Below, piece by piece: positions 1-5,304 of a stretch of DNA of 5,304 bases. The notes beneath the pieces are model-generated. The model did no database searches, had not been told where the DNA came from, and saw only the letters and a list, made by a program, of their open reading frames with translations. The stretch lies in the NCBI GenBank assembly GCA_021847625.1, contig JAJZQK010000300.1, positions 1-5,304 of the forward strand, given 5' to 3'. The translations under genes were made by a program, and so were the position numbers. The DNA is from Chloroflexota bacterium (lineage in GTDB: Bacteria; Chloroflexota; FW602-bin22; JAMCYS01). Position 1 is the first letter of the stretch. Each line of letters begins with the position of its first letter.

Positions 1-3
1 CGT

Positions 4-19
4 CAAAAAGCAACCTCCT
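4..19 (-). promoter_or_regulatory. Strong ribosome binding site and probable TTG start of the next gene
   Basis: Read on the minus strand, AGGAGG lies at 19-14. It is followed after 7 nt by TTG at 6-4, then ACG, where the window ends. The motif matches the consensus Shine-Dalgarno sequence and the spacing is ideal. It sits only a few bases after the stop of the uracil-DNA glycosylase gene, so a co-transcribed gene very likely starts here (first residues Met-Thr). Only two codons are visible, so the product cannot be named. TTG is also the best start for the glcE-like gene in this window, so it is a plausible start here. Confidence 0.6.
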
Positions 20-26
20 AGGTGAG

Positions 27-656
27 TTAAAGGAGCTTCATTTGCTCCATCGGTAGCGATTCAGGTTCAGCGGATTCGTAAGGTTGAAGGGAATCTATGA
101 TCTCGGGGATCTTGCGAAAGTCGATCTCAAGGGCCTGGCGAAGGCTCGGCTGGTGCAGAGCGGCAGCCGGATGGTAGACGGGATAGTAGACCACCCCATT
201 TCCCTTCTTCGGTGCCCCGTGGATGCGGCTGATCGTCTGGCCGGGGAAATAGCGAGCCATCGAATAGCGGCCGAGGGTGACGATGATCTTGGGTTTGATG
301 GCCTCGATCTGCCTGTCGAGGAAGGCAGCGCAGGCTTGGATCTCGGCGGGCAGCGGGTCGCGGTTCGCCGCCGGCCGGCACTTGATGACGTTGGCGATGA
401 AGACTTCCTCGCGCTTAAGGCCGATGGATGCCAGCAGGTCTTCCAGAAGCTTGCCGGCCTGGCCCACAAACGGCCTACCTTGCTGGTTCTCGTGGTAGCC
501 GGGGGCCTCGCCTATAAACATGATCCGCGCGTCCGCCGGCCCCTCACCCGGAACGGCCTTGAAGCGAGTCTTCCCCAGGCCACATCTTTGACAACGCTTG
601 ACTTCCTCGGCAACGGTCTGCAGTGCCTTCAGTGCCTCGTCTGTGCGCTCGCTCAT
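27..656 (-). CDS. Family 4 uracil-DNA glycosylase with 4Fe-4S cluster
   Basis: This enzyme removes uracil, arising from cytosine deamination or dUTP misincorporation, from DNA and so starts base excision repair in the cytoplasm. The 209-residue product has about the family's usual length of 200. It shows the active-site motif GEAPG at 49-53, followed by GRPFVGQAGK, then NVIKCRP with a downstream NRDP, and the C-terminal HPAA motif at 162-165. Cysteines 22, 25, 93 and 109 fit the C-x2-C...C...C ligand set of the 4Fe-4S cluster. GEAPG, with its acidic residue, points to family 4 rather than family 5, whose equivalent motif lacks it. I chose ATG at 656 because AGGAGAGG (671-664) lies 7 nt upstream. 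A GTG at 674 would add six residues, but the ribosome binding site would then lie inside the gene. It follows the HD-domain gene by 76 nt, and that gap holds two stem-loops. Confidence 0.93.
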   Translation of the reverse strand: MSERTDEALKALQTVAEEVKRCQRCGLGKTRFKAVPGEGPADARIMFIGEAPGYHENQQGRPFVGQAGKLLEDLLASIGLKREEVFIANVIKCRPAANRDPLPAEIQACAAFLDRQIEAIKPKIIVTLGRYSMARYFPGQTISRIHGAPKKGNGVVYYPVYHPAAALHQPSLRQALEIDFRKIPEIIDSLQPYESAEPESLPMEQMKLL

Positions 657-666
657 CGAACAACCT

Positions 667-683
667 CTCCTCACCGCGAGGAA
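667..683 (-). promoter_or_regulatory. Possible SD-sequestering fold before the glycosylase gene
   Basis: On the minus strand, TTCCTC (683-678) can pair with GAGGAG (672-667), giving five Watson-Crick pairs plus one G-U across a 5-nt loop (GCGGT). GAGGAG is part of the glycosylase gene's ribosome binding site. TTCCTC is the 3' end of the larger 678-706 stem-loop, so the two folds exclude each other. The larger stem is clearly the more stable, so by default the site should be open. A regulatory role is inference only. Confidence 0.25.
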
Positions 684-706
684 CCCTCGTCGCTTGAGGG
701 TTCCTC
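678..706 (-). repeat. Perfect 11-bp inverted repeat (stem-loop) upstream of the glycosylase gene
   Basis: The arms GAGGAACCCTC and GAGGGTTCCTC are exact reverse complements separated by a 7-nt loop. The repeat lies between the HD-domain gene and the glycosylase, ending 6 nt before the latter's ribosome binding site. No run of T follows on either strand, so it is not a classical intrinsic terminator. It could be an mRNA processing or stability hairpin between two cistrons, a REP-like element, a partial attenuator, or a protein-binding palindrome. Confidence 0.8.
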
Positions 707-715
707 ACCACCAAC

Positions 716-734
716 AGGCAGCTTTTCGCTGCCT
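716..734 (-). repeat. 7-bp stem-loop overlapping the HD-domain gene stop codon
   Basis: AGGCAGC and GCTGCCT pair perfectly around a 5-nt loop (GAAAA on the minus strand). The upstream arm overlaps the TAG stop of the HD-domain gene, so the hairpin forms exactly at the end of that reading frame. The 9 nt separating it from the 678-706 stem-loop contain no T-run. It may protect or punctuate the mRNA after the HD-domain gene, and weak termination is possible but unsupported. Confidence 0.6.
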
Positions 735-1299
735 ACAACCCTAGATCGCCCGCGGCGCCCTGCATCGACGTCAAGCCTATGGCGATAAAGTCCTCCAGTT
801 CAAGCCCAATCTCCGAGCAAGCGCGTATCTGGTCGCGGTTCGCCCCCCTGGCGAAGGCCTTCTCCCCAAAGCGGCGCATTATGAAATCTACCGTGACAGG
901 AGCCAGCTTCTTCTCGGGGCGGATCAGCGCCGCCGCGGTAACCAAACCGCTCAGGGCATCCGCGCAGTATAAGGCTTTGTCCATCGCGCTGACCCGCGGC
1001 TCGCCGTGGATCTCGTTGTGTACCAGCACGGCGCGCACCACGTCCTCGCGTATGCCCATCTCCGCGAGCATGCGGCTGCCCACCAACGTATGTTGGGCCG
1101 GGTCTTTGGCCGTCAGATCGTAGTCCACGTCATGCAGCAAGCCGACGAGTGCCCATAGTTCGGCGTCCTCGTCGAGCCTTTCCGCGAGGCCGCGCATAAT
1201 CGCCTCGACGGCCAGGCAATGCTTGACTAGATTACGGTTGCTGATCTTCGCCTCGATAAGCGCCAGCGCCTCTGGCCGGCTTAGCAGCGTTCCCTCCAT
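733..1299 (-). CDS. HD-superfamily metal-dependent hydrolase, substrate unknown
   Basis: The 188-residue product is a soluble, mostly helical HD-domain protein; I see no signal peptide or membrane segment. HD proteins are metal-dependent phosphohydrolases. The expected ligands are visible: H27 in NLVKHCLAVE, the H56-D57 doublet in GLLHDVDYD, H70, H94 in VHNE and D114 in YCADALSGLV. It resembles the group annotated only as predicted HD-superfamily hydrolase (COG2316-like, from memory). The substrate is not known, and nucleotides are only one possibility. The ATG at 1299 is chosen because the frame is closed by an upstream TAG at 1327-1329 and the next ATG (M35) would lose H27. The ribosome binding site is unclear: AAGG lies only 2 nt upstream and a GGGTGGG-like stretch lies further back. 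The gene has its own promoter and precedes the uracil-DNA glycosylase, probably on one transcript. Confidence 0.85.
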   Translation of the reverse strand: MEGTLLSRPEALALIEAKISNRNLVKHCLAVEAIMRGLAERLDEDAELWALVGLLHDVDYDLTAKDPAQHTLVGSRMLAEMGIREDVVRAVLVHNEIHGEPRVSAMDKALYCADALSGLVTAAALIRPEKKLAPVTVDFIMRRFGEKAFARGANRDQIRACSEIGLELEDFIAIGLTSMQGAAGDLGL

Positions 1300-1342
1300 G
1301 GCCTTGTTCCCACCCTGTATGATTACCTAATGATTTCGCGCC

Positions 1343-1372
1343 ATTATAGCACGGGCTCTTGCAGGCGAACAA
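1343..1372 (-). promoter_or_regulatory. Sigma-70/sigma-A type promoter for the HD hydrolase gene
   Basis: On the minus strand a perfect TATAAT (-10) lies at 1348-1343. It is preceded by TG one base upstream, making an extended -10. A weak -35 candidate, TTGTTC, lies at 1372-1367 with an 18-bp spacer. Only the first three bases of the -35 match consensus, which the extended -10 could compensate for. Transcription would begin near 1336, giving a 5' leader of about 37 nt. The position after the glcF terminator and before the HD gene fits well. Confidence 0.72.
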
Positions 1373-1393
1373 CCCACCAATAGCGGGCCGGCG

Positions 1394-1436
1394 ACACAAA
1401 CAGGCCCCGGCCAAGGTAGGATACTGGCCGGAGCCT
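1394..1436 (-). terminator. Rho-independent terminator-like stem-loop after glcF
   Basis: On the minus strand AGGCTCCGGCCA (1436-1425) pairs with TGGCCGGGGCCT (1413-1402) through 11 Watson-Crick pairs and one wobble, with an 11-nt loop. It is followed by GTTTGTGT (1401-1394), a poor but T-rich tail. It starts 33 nt after the glcF stop and lies before the next promoter, so it most likely ends the glcDEF transcript. The imperfect tail suggests termination may be incomplete. The rest of the 170-bp gap from 1300 to 1469 holds the promoter and leader of the HD gene. Confidence 0.7.
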
Positions 1437-1469
1437 CGCTCGGCGATGGGCAACTGGGTCGGCGGATGC

Positions 1470-2747
1470 CTATCCGGAGCAACGTTCGTAGGCCTGGTCG
1501 AGAATCTCGACCACATGCGCTACACGAGCGGGAATGCCGTGCTGCTTGAGTCCGTAGCTCAACTGCATAGCGCAGCCGGGGCAAGCCGTGGCCAGCACCT
1601 CCGCCTGGGTTAGTGAGACGTTGTTCATCTTGCGGTCGAGGACCTTCATCGAGATCTCGTGGTGAGTCAGACTGTAGGAGCCCGCTCCCCCGCAGCACAT
1701 GTTGGCCTCGGCCATCTCGGCAAAGTCGACGCCAGGCACGGTGCGCAGCAGGTCGCGCGGGGCCTTCGTCACCTTCTGGAATCTGCCCAGGTGGCAGGGG
1801 TCGTGGTAGGTCACCCTGGCCGGCACCCGCACCATTTCCTCGGCGACGCCGATCTCGCCCAGGAAGGCGAGAACGTCCTGCATCTTGGCCGACAGTTTGG
1901 CCGCGCGCTCGGCATATTCCGGATCGTCGGCCAACAGTTCACCGTATTCCCGCAGGAACGAGCCGCAGGTCGCACAATCGGTGACGACGGCGTCGACGTC
2001 CAGCGCCAGCAGCTGGTCCACGTTGTGGCGGGCCAGCTTGCGCGCCGACTCCGCGTCGCCGTAGGAGATGGGCGGCTTGCCGCAGCAGACGACCTCCGGC
2101 AGCAGTACCTCGACGCCCTGCCGCTGGAGCACGCGGACCGTCGCGCCGGCGGCGTTGGGGAAGAGGTTGTTGGTGCCGCAACCCAGGAAGTAGGCCACGC
2201 GGTACTTTGGCCTGTCGAGGTCGCGCTTGGCGGCCTCCGCCGTGGCCCGGCCGGAGCGCCCCCGCAGGCGCGGCAGGATCCCGGCGGCCTTGCCAAGCTC
2301 ACCCAGCGTATTTAGAACACCGCTTGTGCGCACAAGAGACTCCGCCCCGCTGACCTGGGCCACCCAGAGCAAGCGAACAGACAATCCAAGCATCAGGGGA
2401 TTCGGCAGGACGTTCTGGAAGAGCAGGCGCTGTACCCAATGCTCGCCTTGGCGGCGGACGACCTCCTCCCGGGCCTTCGTCACGATCTTGTCCGTGGGCA
2501 CGCCCGGGGGGCAGTGCTCGACGCACGCCCCGCACGTCAGACAGTTGAAGAGCGGCTCCCTGATGCTGTCATCCATGGGGAGCCTGCCTTCCAGCGTTGC
2601 CCGCAGCAGCGCCACCCGTCCCCTAGCCACCGTCCATTCGATGCCCGTGGTCTTGTAGACGGGACAAGCTGCCTGGCAGAAGCCGCAGCCATTACAGCGG
2701 TCCAGATCGGCCGACAGTCTATCCATAATAGGAGCGCTAACGCTCAT
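1470..2747 (-). CDS. glcF: Glycolate/2-hydroxyacid dehydrogenase iron-sulfur subunit GlcF
   Basis: GlcF carries electrons from the flavin subunits of glycolate dehydrogenase to the membrane electron carriers. The 425-residue product starts with two 4Fe-4S ferredoxin-type motifs: C18, C21, C24, C28 with the following proline, and C69, C72, C75, C79 with the following proline. Two cysteine-rich CCG domains follow: C190...C221-C222-G...C258-x2-C261, and HDPC318HL...C351-C352-GG...C389-P-G-C392. This is the full set expected for the GlcF/LutA/HdrB-like family, and the length is close to the roughly 400 residues usual for GlcF. The ATG at 2747 has AGGAG at 2761-2757 with a 9-nt spacer. An ATG at codon 8 lacks such a site. 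The gene begins 21 nt after the glcE-like gene and is the last of the operon. Similar subunits serve lactate or glycerol-3-phosphate dehydrogenases, so the substrate rests on the neighbours. Confidence 0.91.
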   Translation of the reverse strand: MSVSAPIMDRLSADLDRCNGCGFCQAACPVYKTTGIEWTVARGRVALLRATLEGRLPMDDSIREPLFNCLTCGACVEHCPPGVPTDKIVTKAREEVVRRQGEHWVQRLLFQNVLPNPLMLGLSVRLLWVAQVSGAESLVRTSGVLNTLGELGKAAGILPRLRGRSGRATAEAAKRDLDRPKYRVAYFLGCGTNNLFPNAAGATVRVLQRQGVEVLLPEVVCCGKPPISYGDAESARKLARHNVDQLLALDVDAVVTDCATCGSFLREYGELLADDPEYAERAAKLSAKMQDVLAFLGEIGVAEEMVRVPARVTYHDPCHLGRFQKVTKAPRDLLRTVPGVDFAEMAEANMCCGGAGSYSLTHHEISMKVLDRKMNNVSLTQAEVLATACPGCAMQLSYGLKQHGIPARVAHVVEILDQAYERCSG

Positions 2748-2768
2748 TGTGATGAACTCCTGTGTAGC

Positions 2769-4142
2769 TCAAACGAGCTTGCCGGGGTTCATAATCCCGG
2801 CCGGGTCGAGACTCGCCCTGATGCACGCCATCAGAGCGTAGTCGTCTCTTGGCGGCAGAGCCTCGAAGGCTCGCTTCACTTCCAGCGGCGCTACCTCCAG
2901 CATGAGGAAGCCGGACATCGTCGCCGCAGCTTCGCGCAGCTTAGTCAAGGCAGCGCAGATATCAGCGGCAGCCGATTCGCCCCCCTGCAGGAAAAGGTGG
3001 CCAACACTATTGCCGGCGTGGACCGCGTAGGCCAGCTGCAGACCGTGGCCGTTCGCAATGCTCTTCGCGGCCGCGAGCAGCGGCCCCAGCGAGGTGATCG
3101 GTACCGACACCTTTGCCCGCGCGTTGGTCCCCGGTGCGCCGAGCACGGTATCCGACAGCCTGCGCCGGGCGTCCCATACCTTCTTCGCTTCGGCGCCCGC
3201 CAGCGTATCGACGTCCACGGCGCCGCCCTCGCCCATCACTCTGTCAATCTGCCCGACCATCCGACGGACGGGCTCTTGATGGCCCTCTAGCCCGGCGAGG
3301 AGCCAGGCGCTGTTGTTGTCCAGAGAGACCCGATTGCCCTCGATGGCCGTCTGGAGGGCGGGCCCGCTACAAATCTCCAGCGCGGAGGGAAGAAGCTCCG
3401 ACCCTCTGACGCGCAAGGCTGCCGTCACGGCCGCGTCCGAGGTTGGGAACCAGGCGACGACCGTGGCGCTGTCCTCCGGCACGGGCAGCAAACGCAACGT
3501 AGCCTGGCCGACGACGCCCAAGGTACCCCAGCTGCCTATGAAGGGTCTGGTCAGGTTGTAGCCGGCGACGTCCTTGACGGTCTTGCCGCCGGTATGGAGC
3601 ATCTCCCCGCTTGGGAGGATGACGTGCAAGCCCAAGACGTGGTCGCGAACGGTGCGGTGAAGCAGGCGGCGGGGGCCGTTGGCGTTGGCCACCACGGTGC
3701 CGCCAATCGTCGCCCGGCCGCCCTCCAGCGGATCGATGGCGAAGTAGAGCCGCCGAGCGGCCAGCTCCGCTTCGAACGTGCCGAGGGACAACCCACCTTC
3801 GACCTCTGCCGTCAGGTTGCCCTCGTCTATCTCCAGGATGGAGGCAAAGCCCCCTGTCTTGAGGACGATGTCGAGTCGCTCCAGGGGCCGGCCTATCTCA
3901 CGCTTGGTGCCGCCGCCCCAGGGGGTGAGGGCCCTCTTGTTCTGGCCGGCCCAGCGCACCACTTCCACGGCTTCCGCCAGCGATTTGGGCGAGACGACGG
4001 CCTTTGGCGTCAACCCATCCAGGGTGTGGGCCGCGAGAACCGCGGGCTCCGTCTCAACCCGGCCTGCCCCTAGAAGGCCCGGCAGCCCCCTGGCGAGCTG
4101 CTCTGCCGCATCGGATTCGAGGGCTATTTCCTCTGCACTCAA
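2769..4142 (-). CDS. glcE: FAD-binding subunit of glycolate dehydrogenase, long GlcE/GlcD-like form
   Basis: This is the second FAD-linked (PCMH-type, COG0277) subunit of the complex, 457 residues long. FAD-binding signatures appear in order: PWGGGTKREIG at 74-84, ATIGGTVVANANGPRR at 144-159, GKTVKDVAGYNL at 186-197 and GSWGTLGV at 203-210. The FAD-oxidase C-terminal region follows and ends in MNPGKLV. E. coli GlcE is about 350 residues as I recall, so this protein is longer and closer to GlcD in layout. The histidine-rich HAGDGNLH motif seen in the neighbouring GlcD is reduced here to HAGNSVGH (375-382), which suggests an altered or lost catalytic site. I chose TTG at 4142 because GGGAGGG lies 7 nt upstream. 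The frame is open further upstream to 4307, but that stretch overlaps glcD and encodes an arginine- and serine-rich shadow. The gene lies between glcD (4 nt apart) and glcF (21 nt apart). Confidence 0.86.
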   Translation of the reverse strand: MSAEEIALESDAAEQLARGLPGLLGAGRVETEPAVLAAHTLDGLTPKAVVSPKSLAEAVEVVRWAGQNKRALTPWGGGTKREIGRPLERLDIVLKTGGFASILEIDEGNLTAEVEGGLSLGTFEAELAARRLYFAIDPLEGGRATIGGTVVANANGPRRLLHRTVRDHVLGLHVILPSGEMLHTGGKTVKDVAGYNLTRPFIGSWGTLGVVGQATLRLLPVPEDSATVVAWFPTSDAAVTAALRVRGSELLPSALEICSGPALQTAIEGNRVSLDNNSAWLLAGLEGHQEPVRRMVGQIDRVMGEGGAVDVDTLAGAEAKKVWDARRRLSDTVLGAPGTNARAKVSVPITSLGPLLAAAKSIANGHGLQLAYAVHAGNSVGHLFLQGGESAAADICAALTKLREAAATMSGFLMLEVAPLEVKRAFEALPPRDDYALMACIRASLDPAGIMNPGKLV

Positions 4143-4156
4143 TGTCTCACCCTCCC
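4140..4156 (-). promoter_or_regulatory. Ribosome binding site that fixes the TTG start of glcE
   Basis: On the minus strand GGGAGGG (4156-4150) sits within the last codons of glcD. It is followed by 7 nt, which include the glcD TGA stop (4149-4147), and then TTG at 4142-4140. No ATG or GTG at a better position is in frame. The layout suggests translational coupling: ribosomes finishing glcD would restart on glcE. This start gives the protein MSAEEIALES and so on. Confidence 0.75.
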
Positions 4157-5304
4157 TTTCCCGTCGCGGCCGGCTCTGGGGGTAGCACCTTGTCCGGGTT
4201 GAACCTGTCCTGCGGATCGAACACTCGCTTAACGGTGGCCATCGTGTCCAGTTCGACTTTGCTGAAGCGGAGCGGCATCGACTTCTGCTTCTCCAGGCCG
4301 ATGCCATGCTCGCCGCTCAAGGTGCCTCCCACGCGGACGCAGGCGGCCAGGATCTCCGTGCCGGCCTCGTGGACCCGCCGCGCCTCGTCCCTGTCCTTGG
4401 GGTCGTACATGAACAGAGGATGGAGGTTGCCGTCGCCAGCGTGGGCGACGTTGCCAACAGTGACACGGTATTTGGCGGCTATCTCCATTACCTCGCGCAG
4501 GATGGCCGCCAATTCCGTCCGCGGCACGGTCCCGTCCTGGACCAGGTAACTGGGCCGTACCCTGGCGACGGCGCCGAACGCGCCCCGGCGACCCGACCAG
4601 AGCCCATCTCGTTCGGCGGCCGTCTTGGCAACGCGGACGTCGCGCACGTTGTTGCGCCGGCAGATTGCGACGATCTCCTCGGCCTGCCGCTCGAGGCCGT
4701 CGGCCAGGCCGTCAACTTCAATCAGAAGAACGGCCTCGGCGTCCAGCGGGTAGCCCGCGTGGACGCTGTCTTCAACCGCCTTGATGACCGGGCGATCCAT
4801 GATCTCCAGGGTCGCCGGGATGATCCCCGCTGCGATTATGTCGGATACGGTCTGCCCCACGTCCTCCAGACGTTCGTAGACGGCCAGCAGGGTCTTCACA
4901 GCCTCCGGCAGGCGCATGATGCGGACGGTGATCTTAGTGACGACGCCGAGCGTCCCCTCCGAGCCCACCATCAGACCGGTGAGATCGTATCCGGGGCTGT
5001 CCTCGACGGCGCCACCGACGTGGACCACTTCGCCGCTCGGGAGGACGACCTCCAGGCCGAGGATGTGGTTGCTGGTGACGCCGAACTTCAAGCAGTGGGG
5101 TCCGCCCGAATCCTCGCCGACGTTCCCACCCATGGTCGATATCTTTTGGCTGGCCGGGTCCGGCGCGTATTGGAAGCCTAGGGGCGCGAGAGCGTTCTGT
5201 AGCTCCAGATTGACGACGCCCGGCTCGACGACGGCGCGTTGGTTGGCCGTGTCGATCTCAAGGATGCGGGTCATCCGGCTGAACTCCAGCACGATGCCGC
5301 CCCG
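4147..5304 (-). CDS. glcD: Glycolate/2-hydroxyacid dehydrogenase FAD subunit GlcD, N-terminus beyond window
   Basis: GlcD is the FAD-containing catalytic subunit that oxidises glycolate to glyoxylate. The frame is open to the window edge, beginning RGGIVLEFSRM. A GTG at 5292 is an internal valine, not a start. The visible 385 residues align well with the E. coli GlcD sequence I recall (about 499 residues), so roughly 85-115 N-terminal residues are missing. Numbering from the edge, the motifs are YAPDPAS at 46-52, MGGNVGEDSGGPHCLKFG at 58-75, GSEGTLGVVT at 114-123, HAGYPLDAEAVLLIEVDG at 182-199, HAGDGNLHPL at 288-297 and GEHGIGLEK at 331-339. The protein ends after FNPDKVLP with a short Gly/Ala/Pro tail. 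The HAGDGNLH and GEHG histidines are typical of the FAD-oxidase C-terminal fold. It is the first visible gene of the glcD-glcE-glcF operon, and its promoter is outside. A D-lactate or other 2-hydroxyacid substrate cannot be excluded. Confidence 0.92.
   Translation of the reverse strand, partial: RGGIVLEFSRMTRILEIDTANQRAVVEPGVVNLELQNALAPLGFQYAPDPASQKISTMGGNVGEDSGGPHCLKFGVTSNHILGLEVVLPSGEVVHVGGAVEDSPGYDLTGLMVGSEGTLGVVTKITVRIMRLPEAVKTLLAVYERLEDVGQTVSDIIAAGIIPATLEIMDRPVIKAVEDSVHAGYPLDAEAVLLIEVDGLADGLERQAEEIVAICRRNNVRDVRVAKTAAERDGLWSGRRGAFGAVARVRPSYLVQDGTVPRTELAAILREVMEIAAKYRVTVGNVAHAGDGNLHPLFMYDPKDRDEARRVHEAGTEILAACVRVGGTLSGEHGIGLEKQKSMPLRFSKVELDTMATVKRVFDPQDRFNPDKVLPPEPAATGKGG

Noticed and set aside
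15..35. Possible terminator after the glycosylase (CTCCT/AGGAG stem followed by CTTTTTG)
   Set aside because: The stem is only 5 bp with an 11-nt loop, and its 3' arm is better explained as the SD of the next gene.
657..674. GTG start at 674 for the uracil-DNA glycosylase
   Set aside because: The AGGAGAGG ribosome binding site lies within this stretch and serves the ATG at 656.
84..788. Plus-strand open frame (234 codons) opposite the glycosylase
   Set aside because: It is antisense to a well-supported uracil-DNA glycosylase gene and runs into the end of the HD gene. No family motif is seen.
1659..2315. Plus-strand open frame (218 codons) opposite glcF
   Set aside because: It is antisense to the cysteine-rich domains of GlcF, and its histidine/valine/glycine-rich translation is what reversed GC-rich codons give.
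2732..2745. GAGCG-TTAG-CGCTC palindrome just inside the glcF start
   Set aside because: It is only 5 bp with a 4-nt loop within coding sequence, so it is likely chance.
2439..3290. Plus-strand open frame (283 codons) spanning the glcF/glcE junction
   Set aside because: It crosses two real minus-strand genes and the gap between them, and its translation shows no domain. It is a shadow frame.
4306..5181. Long plus-strand open frame (291 codons) opposite glcD
   Set aside because: It lies antisense to a clearly recognisable glcD, has no recognisable motifs, and is of the kind expected on the reverse of GC-rich coding DNA.
5290..5292. GTG as the start of glcD
   Set aside because: It falls inside the conserved GGIV segment of GlcD and the frame stays open to the edge, so the gene is truncated by the window rather than starting here.

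Overview
This is a GC-rich bacterial window, estimated by eye at about 60-65% GC. Every gene I can support is on the minus strand, so transcription runs from high to low coordinates. Genes are tightly packed, Shine-Dalgarno (SD) sites are strong, and TTG is used as a start. Together with a family 4 [4Fe-4S] uracil-DNA glycosylase, this suggests a lineage such as Bacillota or Chloroflexota. That placement is a guess and the sequence alone does not settle it.

Layout in transcription order. (1) 5304-4147: glcD, the large FAD subunit of a glycolate (or other 2-hydroxyacid) dehydrogenase, cut off at its N-terminus by the window edge. (2) 4142-2769: a second FAD-linked subunit in the glcE position, starting at a TTG only 4 nt after glcD. 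It is about 100 residues longer than the E. coli GlcE I recall. (3) 2747-1470: glcF, the iron-sulfur subunit with two 4Fe-4S motifs and two cysteine-rich CCG domains. The three form one operon. It ends in a 12-bp terminator-like stem-loop near 1402-1436. (4) A separate promoter with a perfect, extended -10 box (1343-1372) drives an HD-domain hydrolase (1299-733). (5) After two stem-loops (734-716 and 706-678) comes the uracil-DNA glycosylase (656-27). (6) The last bases hold a strong SD and a TTG that look like the start of a further gene beyond the window.

Functionally there are two units. The first is a catabolic flavo-iron-sulfur dehydrogenase: the FAD subunits oxidise a 2-hydroxyacid such as glycolate, and GlcF passes the electrons towards the membrane quinone pool. 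The second is a small unit pairing an uncharacterised HD-family hydrolase with a DNA repair enzyme that removes uracil. Nothing links the two units beyond adjacency.

I found no RNA genes, insertion sequences, CRISPR arrays or clear signs of horizontal transfer, and no new system I can defend. The items most worth a second look are the paired stem-loops and possible SD-sequestering fold in front of the glycosylase, and the long GlcE with an eroded C-terminal histidine motif.
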